Position numbers and translations under genes: made by a program. The notes below the pieces were generated by a model, which was given only the letters and a program-made list of their open reading frames with translations, searched no databases and had not been told where the DNA came from. 34,594 nucleotides of DNA from Chitinophaga pinensis (lineage in GTDB: Bacteria; Bacteroidota; Bacteroidia; Bacteroidales; Prolixibacteraceae): positions 1 through 34,594 of the forward strand of contig CAMDGL010000003.1 of NCBI GenBank assembly GCA_945897845.1, given 5' to 3'. The first letter of the stretch is position 1. Every line of letters begins with the position of its first letter. Below are positions 27,981 to 34,594 of this stretch, one piece after another.

Positions 27981-28715
27981 TTACACACCTGCCACCGAAC
28001 CGGTAAAATTCAAGGCACTTAATACCGCATTCTTGTAATTCCGTCCAATTGGTAGTTCTTTACCCTGAATTTCAATTGTATTGGCAGTAAATGCTTCTAT
28101 CTTGCTGACCGAAACAATGTATGATTTGTGAATCCGGAGAAAGTTTTCAGCGGGCAGTTTCTCTTCCATTAAAGTCATGCTGGTTTTGGTAATGATCTTA
28201 CGTTTATCGGTGTAAATCTGAACATATTCGCTTAATCCTTCAATGAACCTGATTTCGGAGAGATACAATTTTACAACCTTTTTATTTTCTTTCACATAAA
28301 TAAAACTTTCTTCCTGAACTTTTTCCGAAGTAGAATTGGAACCCACCTGAACTTCGTCCTGATTCATCTGATAAAACTTGTTTACAGACTTCAGGAAGCG
28401 CTCAAAAGTGATGGGTTTCAGTAAATAATCGACCACATCCAGTTCAAAACCTTCCAAGGCATATTCGCGGTAAGCCGTGGTAATAATCACTTTCGGCGGA
28501 TGTTTCAGTGTTTTAAGAAATTCGATGCCGGTAATCTGAGGCATTTGAATGTCCATAAATACCAGATCAACATGCTTTTCGCGTAATACGCCCAATGCTT
28601 TCATTGCATCGCTGCATTCAGCAACAATTTCAAAATTCTCCAGTTTTTCAACATGTCCACGTATGAGTTCACGTGCCAGCGGCTCATCGTCAACAATCAA
28701 ACATTTTGTCTTCAT
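27981..28715 (-). CDS. LytTR-family response regulator
   Basis: CLIVDDEPLARELI, LVFMDIQMPQITGIEFLK, LKPITFERF; LytTR domain IRFIEGLSEYVQIYTDKRKIITKTSMTLMEEKLP...FLRIHKSYIVSVSKIEAF. Confidence 0.94.
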   Translation of the reverse strand: MKTKCLIVDDEPLARELIRGHVEKLENFEIVAECSDAMKALGVLREKHVDLVFMDIQMPQITGIEFLKTLKHPPKVIITTAYREYALEGFELDVVDYLLKPITFERFLKSVNKFYQMNQDEVQVGSNSTSEKVQEESFIYVKENKKVVKLYLSEIRFIEGLSEYVQIYTDKRKIITKTSMTLMEEKLPAENFLRIHKSYIVSVSKIEAFTANTIEIQGKELPIGRNYKNAVLSALNFTGSVAGV

Positions 28716-28719
28716 AGTG

Positions 28720-30465
28720 TCACAATTTATTCGTTTCGGTTTTCTGCTTCAACTGATTGACAAAATACATCGAATTCAACGGTTCGCCTGTCGCCTTTTC
28801 GATCAGTTTTTCCCAGGGTAAAAGGTTACCGTAGCGGTAAAGATTATCTTTCAAATACTGTCCAACAGCTTTATTATTCGTATAAACACCACTCGTTTGC
28901 TTTATGACGCGGCTTTCGATGGAATGTTGCAGTTGAGCAGCAAAAACATCGGCAATTAAAACATTGTGGGTTGAACACGACAGGCTGGTTGCAAACTTAT
29001 TGGCCGCCCAAACACCGGAATTCCTTTCAGCTGGATAACTGATTCCCAAATATTTGAGGTTAAGTTTGTACCACAACGAATCCAGATCCTGATAAGGATT
29101 CCGGTAAATTTCCTGCTCAAAGTCTGACAGGGCAAGCAATTTACGGCATCTGAACAACTGATCGACTTGCTGCAAATGCTGACAAACCAACACAATCTCT
29201 TTCTGGTTTTCCTCATTAAGATTTAACTCATTTTTCAGCCAACTGTAATCCGATGCGAGGTTTTCGAAATATCTGGCGACCCCTTCATAAATAACCGGAA
29301 TCGGAGTTTTCAGCAAATACGGAATATCATCAGGAATAGAACTGTAATGAGATGCATGTCCGCCAAGGTGCATCATTCGGTACATTCCTTTGTGCGTATT
29401 CTGAATACCGGAAATCAGGCGAATGTCGTTTTTAAAATCCACATTGATCATGGCGTTTAAGGATGACTTTTCCGGACGGTATGCCAAATCGCTGTTATCA
29501 ATCACATCCTGGATGGGCAGGCCAATTCCTTCATAAAACTCAGCAGTTTTCTGAATCGGATCAATATCTGTAAAAAGCGAATCCATTTTTGCACTATATT
29601 TCTCAGGCAGATAACCGGTGCGCTCATTGTTGTAATGCCAGGGCTTTAATTCGGTCACCTGAATTTTGAAACGATCTGCCAGCAACTTATCAATTTCCCG
29701 TTTTGCCTCAAAGAACAGATCTCTGGTATTCATTTCAATTTCATCAATCATCCGTTTAATCTTTTGCGGAGTCTGATCTTTCGATTCTAGCGAGAGTGTG
29801 TAATAATCGGGATACCCAAAATTAGCGGCGAATTCATTTCGATCTTTAACCATCCTGATAATATCAGGGGCTAAAATCTTGCCTTTCTGCTGGTAAGCCT
29901 CAAAAATACGCTTCCGTACAGATTCATCATTGGTATGTTTCTGAATGGAATCAATTTTACCGGCACCATATTTTTTACCGTCAATTTCAATTTTCAGTAC
30001 TGAAAATACCTGCCACAATTTCAATTCATTTGATATGAGCTTCTGATATTTTTCGGGTTCTATCTGTGGCCCCATAAATGCCTGATAAAGAACATTCAAC
30101 TGGCGAATCAGCAAGGTGTCGGTAATCAATTCTGAATATTTTAATTTTCTGAGAAGCTGAAAATCCTCCTCGTTGGTAAATACATTTTGGGTGATTGACG
30201 AAAACCTGTCGGGATTAAAAAAATTGGAATCTTTTTGATTGGTTTTATTGAATTCGAGATCGATATCAATTAACTTTTGGTAATCTTTCTCGTTGCCCGA
30301 AACAGTGGCGTTCCACAATGCAACCGCACTTTCCATCGAATAATTCCTTATCAGGTCAACCTTCTGATCGATATAATGCTGCAGAATTTTTTCGGCCTGT
30401 TGTTTTTGATTCATGCAGGCAGAAAGCGCAAAAAACAATCCTATGGTAAAGAGAATCTTACGCAT
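28720..30465 (-). CDS. M2/M3-like metallopeptidase lipoprotein with degenerate active site (HLGGH)
   Basis: Lipobox LSAC; RMMHLGGHASHYSSIPDDIPYLLKTPIPVIYEGVARYFENLA aligns by eye with the LHELGHAxY...LPYLLRxP...TEAIAMLFG block of bacterial M2-type peptidases, but the Glu of HExxH is Leu. Confidence 0.75.
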   Translation of the reverse strand: MRKILFTIGLFFALSACMNQKQQAEKILQHYIDQKVDLIRNYSMESAVALWNATVSGNEKDYQKLIDIDLEFNKTNQKDSNFFNPDRFSSITQNVFTNEEDFQLLRKLKYSELITDTLLIRQLNVLYQAFMGPQIEPEKYQKLISNELKLWQVFSVLKIEIDGKKYGAGKIDSIQKHTNDESVRKRIFEAYQQKGKILAPDIIRMVKDRNEFAANFGYPDYYTLSLESKDQTPQKIKRMIDEIEMNTRDLFFEAKREIDKLLADRFKIQVTELKPWHYNNERTGYLPEKYSAKMDSLFTDIDPIQKTAEFYEGIGLPIQDVIDNSDLAYRPEKSSLNAMINVDFKNDIRLISGIQNTHKGMYRMMHLGGHASHYSSIPDDIPYLLKTPIPVIYEGVARYFENLASDYSWLKNELNLNEENQKEIVLVCQHLQQVDQLFRCRKLLALSDFEQEIYRNPYQDLDSLWYKLNLKYLGISYPAERNSGVWAANKFATSLSCSTHNVLIADVFAAQLQHSIESRVIKQTSGVYTNNKAVGQYLKDNLYRYGNLLPWEKLIEKATGEPLNSMYFVNQLKQKTETNKL

Positions 30466-31540
30466 TTATTTCAGGAGTTTGGGTACAGTTTTTCATGATT
30501 GCCAGACGAACGAAAAACACACAATTTTCTTTCCTGATCTCTAATTCATGATTTTTGGGATAGATCAGTTCAAGTCGCCTTTTGATGTTTGTAAGGCCAA
30601 CGCCTTCTTCAATTTCATTACCGAAACACTTTGATTTCGGAATGCTGTTGGAAGCCTCGAACTCAAAAATATTGCCGCGCACCCTGATCAGAAGTTTGAT
30701 CCAGGGAGATTCGGGATCGGGGCTGCTGCCGTGTTTAAAGCAATTTTCGATAAATGTATAGAGCAGCATCGGGGGAATCAGACAATCCGGATTATCAACA
30801 TCCTTTTCAAAAGTGAACGAAAGCCGGTCGGAATAACGCAATTCTTCGAGCTGAATGTAATCTTCAATAAGCTTAATCTCTTTCTTAACAGGCACTTCAA
30901 TGGCATTGCACTCGTATAAAATATAATGAAAAAGATCAGCCATTTTGGAAATGACAATCGGGGTTTTATCGCTTTTTTGGAGTGCCAGAACGTATAAATT
31001 ATTGAAGGTATTGAAAAGAAAATGAGGATTTAACTGCGCTTTCAGTACCTGCAATTCTGAAGCCAGATGTTTTCGTTCGGCTTCATTGGCAAGGTTTCTG
31101 AAATTCAACCAGTTTTTGTAATACTTAAACATTGCAAACAGAATAGCAGGACCCAAAATCCAGATCAGGTTCCGAAAAAATATATCTGCATTAAACCATT
31201 CTGTCGGATGTAAAACCTCCGGGATGAACAATGCATAATAAACATATCTGCCGGTTAAAATCCTTAAACAAGCTGCTGCGCATGCCGCAAAGGCAAGTGC
31301 CAGGAAAAACTGCCAGTACTTGCGGTTCAGGAGAAAAGCAGGAACCAGAAAATAAACTACACCATAAGTAAAAAACACAAATACCGGCAAATGAACCAGG
31401 AAATTCAGAAGGTAAAAAGAATATGGAAAATTTTGCTGGTAACTAAATATGAATGATCCGATCAGCACAAAGAATGTCCAAAACACAAGGTGAATCACCG
31501 GGCGTTTATTCAGGAATTGATAGATAGTTTTTAATGCCAT
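30458..31540 (-). CDS. LytS-type sensor histidine kinase (His_kinase/HATPase), canonical
   Basis: TM helices; LKAQLNPHFLFNTFNNLYVLAL; YTFIENCFKHGSS; EEGVGLTNIKRRLELIYP. Confidence 0.92.
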   Translation of the reverse strand: MALKTIYQFLNKRPVIHLVFWTFFVLIGSFIFSYQQNFPYSFYLLNFLVHLPVFVFFTYGVVYFLVPAFLLNRKYWQFFLALAFAACAAACLRILTGRYVYYALFIPEVLHPTEWFNADIFFRNLIWILGPAILFAMFKYYKNWLNFRNLANEAERKHLASELQVLKAQLNPHFLFNTFNNLYVLALQKSDKTPIVISKMADLFHYILYECNAIEVPVKKEIKLIEDYIQLEELRYSDRLSFTFEKDVDNPDCLIPPMLLYTFIENCFKHGSSPDPESPWIKLLIRVRGNIFEFEASNSIPKSKCFGNEIEEGVGLTNIKRRLELIYPKNHELEIRKENCVFFVRLAIMKNCTQTPEINA

Positions 31541-32583
31541 GGCTCGATATTGATTTCGATGGACACTTCCACAAAGTTAATTTCAAAATTCGACATGACC
31601 TTGTGATTTTCAGGATAAAAATAGTCAAGGTATTTTCGGCAGTTTTCAATAACCACGGTATTAAACTGTTTGCCAAGCAAACGATCGTTCCAAATTGTCA
31701 TCGAAAACAGAAGATGTTGAGGCTCTGTTCTAATAAGTACGGAATAATCTGTACTGTTTTCAGATTCATCCAGAATCATAAACCCTTCTTCGACCAATTG
31801 GAAGAAAAGAAACCGAGGAATCAGGATGCCATTCAATTCACCGGAAACATGAAAATTGACATCATAATCATCAGGTAAACTCATCAGTTGAATGTCGATG
31901 TAACCTTTGATTAAGTCAACTTCCTTCTGAAGTAAAATTCGATCCGATCGGTCATCTGAAATCATGCTGTTCATCAGATTCGATAAACGAATGATCATCT
32001 CCGGTGTTTGTGGTGAATGATTCTTTGCCAGATCCTCAAGTTTGTCTGCCACGTTCAGAAGAAATCGGGGATACGACTGGATTTTAAGGAGTTCAATCTC
32101 TGTTGACAATTTTCTGTTCAGTAAATCAGTCTTCTCGCCCATTTTCAAATTCCAAAAACGGACCACTTTTACCGACAGAAAAACTATGATAATATATTCG
32201 TTTCCCAAACCGTTGATCAGGATATTCTGCCAGCCAAAATAATTACCCGGTTGCTTATTCTCAGGTTTTACCAGCGCCCATACCACTTCGTTGCTGATAA
32301 GCATCTCAAGGATTGATGCAATAATAAGCAAAACAATGATCCACAGCGCAAATAATCCATAGCGAGGTCTGAAAAAATATGCCGGAACAAGCCAGTATGC
32401 AATAAGGTATGTGTGCGCCATGAATAAAGGAAGTGTTACCAGATAATAGACTAACCAGGCCATAAAATCATGCATTCCAAAGCCAAAACTTTGAATGAAA
32501 GTAAAACCAAAAATCCAGCACATCCAGAAAATGGTGTGTTGTGTCACCCGTTTTTTATCGATATGTATTGAAAATTCAGTCAT
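31531..32583 (-). CDS. Degenerate LytS-type pseudo-histidine kinase
   Basis: Same architecture as its neighbours, but LLKIQSYPRFLLNVADKLEDLA (PHFLFN to PRFLLN), N-box ENCFKH replaced by EEGFMI, no GxGL G-box. Confidence 0.85.
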   Translation of the reverse strand: MTEFSIHIDKKRVTQHTIFWMCWIFGFTFIQSFGFGMHDFMAWLVYYLVTLPLFMAHTYLIAYWLVPAYFFRPRYGLFALWIIVLLIIASILEMLISNEVVWALVKPENKQPGNYFGWQNILINGLGNEYIIIVFLSVKVVRFWNLKMGEKTDLLNRKLSTEIELLKIQSYPRFLLNVADKLEDLAKNHSPQTPEMIIRLSNLMNSMISDDRSDRILLQKEVDLIKGYIDIQLMSLPDDYDVNFHVSGELNGILIPRFLFFQLVEEGFMILDESENSTDYSVLIRTEPQHLLFSMTIWNDRLLGKQFNTVVIENCRKYLDYFYPENHKVMSNFEINFVEVSIEINIEPWH

Positions 32584-32589
32584 TTCAAT

Positions 32590-33645
32590 TTAGCTAAGTT
32601 CCAAATCAAGTTTAACTGTAAATTCCTGTTCTTTTGGCTGCACAACCAAACTGTATTTCTTTGGATAGATTAAATCCAGACGTTGCCTTAATCTTACAAG
32701 GCCCTGATTTTCTGACGCTTGAACCAATAGAATTTTCTTTGGCATACTGTTTTTTGTCTCAACGGAAAGTCTGTTTTTTTTACAATTCAAACTAAGTTCG
32801 ATCCACGGATTACCGGCGTCAGTGCTGCTTCCATGTTTAAAGCAATTCTCGATCAGGGAAAACAATACGAATGGGGCAATTACCTGTTGACTGATTTCAC
32901 CTTTTACATTGTTAATCAGATGTAGCCGTGAACCATAACGCAATAACTCTATCCGGATATAATCCTGAATCATGGCTATTTCGTTGTTCAGAAGAACTTT
33001 TTCTTGCTGGGCATCCACAATTGCAAAATGCAGCACTCGTTTAAGTCTGCAAATCAAATCCAATGTTTCATCAAAATTACGGAGCGACAATGCGTATAAA
33101 TTATTGAGCGTATTGAACAGAAAATGTGGTTCAAAATGATTTTGCAATAATTTCAGGTTCAGCCCGGCATATTTTTTTTGCAATATTTTGTGTTGCTTTT
33201 CGGCTATCAGCCAGTCTTTGCTAAATTTTGCAATCACAAACAATGCAACAATAAACGACATGTCTTTTGTATTGATCAGGATAAACCGGACACTGAGCAT
33301 TCCTTTGGAACCAATGAATTCAGGAGAAATGGCTGAATAAAAAATATAGTCCGAAACACTCAGCTTGATTGCCGACAGCACTAATCCAAGCGAAAGGAAG
33401 GAGACTGAGAACAATACATATTTTCTTCGAAGTACGAGGAATGGAATTAGAATGAAAATGGTGAGATATCCATATCCAAGAAAAATAAGCGCATTGATGA
33501 AAGTGAGGTTCAGTTGGTACAAAAAAGGCTGGTCGCTGTTCCTGCTGTAAAGAACAAGCGTGAAAACAAGCACCACAATGGTAAAAAAAACGATGTGTCT
33601 GCTTATCCTGAATTTCAGGGCATTATCAAACAAAAATTTATTCAT
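32590..33645 (-). CDS. LytS-type sensor histidine kinase
   Basis: LLQNHFEPHFLFNTLNNLYALSL; FSLIENCFKHGSS; SENQGLVRLRQRLDLIYPKKY (G-box partly degenerate). Confidence 0.9.
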   Translation of the reverse strand: MNKFLFDNALKFRISRHIVFFTIVVLVFTLVLYSRNSDQPFLYQLNLTFINALIFLGYGYLTIFILIPFLVLRRKYVLFSVSFLSLGLVLSAIKLSVSDYIFYSAISPEFIGSKGMLSVRFILINTKDMSFIVALFVIAKFSKDWLIAEKQHKILQKKYAGLNLKLLQNHFEPHFLFNTLNNLYALSLRNFDETLDLICRLKRVLHFAIVDAQQEKVLLNNEIAMIQDYIRIELLRYGSRLHLINNVKGEISQQVIAPFVLFSLIENCFKHGSSTDAGNPWIELSLNCKKNRLSVETKNSMPKKILLVQASENQGLVRLRQRLDLIYPKKYSLVVQPKEQEFTVKLDLELS

Positions 33646-33882
33646 TCTGTACCCGGATTAGCTTTCCCTGACCATTTTCCCCTGACGTTTAACTTCAAAT
33701 AAATGTAGCAAAATATACAATCGGCTAAGGCAACAAGCTGCAAACAACTCAAGGAGATCAGTTAATTGACTGATTGGACAATTAATAACCATTCGCCCGG
33801 CGCAATGCATCGTTGAGACGGAGTTTATTGTAATTCGCAGACAAAAAACTTGAAATCAAATAATTATAATCGTAACATAAAA

Positions 33883-33912
33883 AAGTTTCCTGACCATACG
33901 ATCAGGAAACTT
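33883..33912 (-). terminator. Intrinsic terminator downstream of the 33938-34429 gene
   Basis: AAGTTTCCTGA-ccatacga-TCAGGAAACTT perfect 11-bp stem, with an A tract on the + strand left side (T tract on the minus strand). Confidence 0.9.
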
Positions 33913-33937
33913 CAAACTTAAAGATTAAAATGTAATT

Positions 33938-34429
33938 TCAGATTTGTGCCCTGAATTGTTCTTTTATCAGCAATGGGAAATAACACGCAATTAAACCCAA
34001 TAATTCTTCCTCATTTTTTGGATTTTGAGAAATCACCCTTTGTGCATAATACTGCGAATTATCCAACATTGCATTAACAGTGGCAAGATCAACTTCACGA
34101 TATTCTTCATTCACCTTTTTTACACCAAATACATGCTTTTTACAAATGTATTCAATTTCAAAATCATCGGTCCTGACAATAAAATTCATACATTTCTTTG
34201 TCTTCTTTACCCCAATCAAAACAGGAGAATCCGACTCGGAATAAACCAATTGGTAAGTATTCAGAAGTTCATTGCCAATGGTGATGGCTTCGGGTGAAAG
34301 ACTGATGGTGTACTGACCTAATTCGGTCAATGACTGCCCGCTAACGACGGTTGTTCCTCTTTCTTTTGCGACGGTGAATAAAGTTACCAGCAGCAAACCA
34401 AATGTTAAAAATGCAAGTTTTGTTTTCAT
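33938..34429 (-). CDS. Hypothetical secreted protein
   Basis: Signal peptide MKTKLAFLTFGLLLVTLFTVAKE; own downstream terminator; no family recognised. Confidence 0.65.
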   Translation of the reverse strand: MKTKLAFLTFGLLLVTLFTVAKERGTTVVSGQSLTELGQYTISLSPEAITIGNELLNTYQLVYSESDSPVLIGVKKTKKCMNFIVRTDDFEIEYICKKHVFGVKKVNEEYREVDLATVNAMLDNSQYYAQRVISQNPKNEEELLGLIACYFPLLIKEQFRAQI

Positions 34430-34594
34430 GACTTTTTGTTTTTAAATAATTGTTCTTAATAGCTGAAGTAAATTTATTTCAATTATCAAGGCCCATTATT
34501 ACAAATCAATCAACGAACGTTTTTCAGGCTGAAAAACAAAAAATCAGGATACAAACGCCATTCGTTTACTACATTTTGCTGACAAATTGGATTT

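Noticed and set aside
1-34594. tRNA or rRNA genes, prophage or transposase genes
   Set aside because: No cloverleaf-like or rRNA sequence noticed by eye and no transposase/phage structural protein among the ORFs; a tRNAscan/Infernal run would be needed to be certain.

Overview
This 34.6 kb window looks like a Bacteroidetes chromosome segment (Marinilabiliales/Prolixibacteraceae-like, judged from protein style only). Housekeeping genes: partial pckA, xerD, aroQ, pyk, lolA, ftsK, carbamate kinase with ornithine carbamoyltransferase, and an acn / NADP-type IDH / E. coli-type IDH / citrate synthase cluster. Two secreted glycosidases (GH29 and GH92) are also present. A type II restriction-modification pair of the PstI/BsuBI family lies at 22.9-25.4 kb. 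The 9.0-14.7 kb stretch is a patchwork accessory island containing: a duplicated 3' tail of the OTC gene, palindromic repeats, a 21-bp-period repeat with heptad coding, what looks like one helical-protein gene split by an AT-rich radical SAM/SPASM insert bounded by a near-identical direct repeat, an ~18-bp-period TTTGACAG array, a RelE/ParE toxin missing from the ORF track because it lacks an ATG start, and an MntA/HepT pair. The most unusual system is the minus-strand operon at 28.0-33.6 kb. It holds three tandem LytS-type sensor kinases, the middle one having lost the H-box His and recognisable ATP-binding motifs. It also holds a lipoprotein resembling M2/M3-type metallopeptidases in which HExxH has become HLGGH, and one LytTR response regulator. 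All family calls come from reading the sequence; no database search was run.
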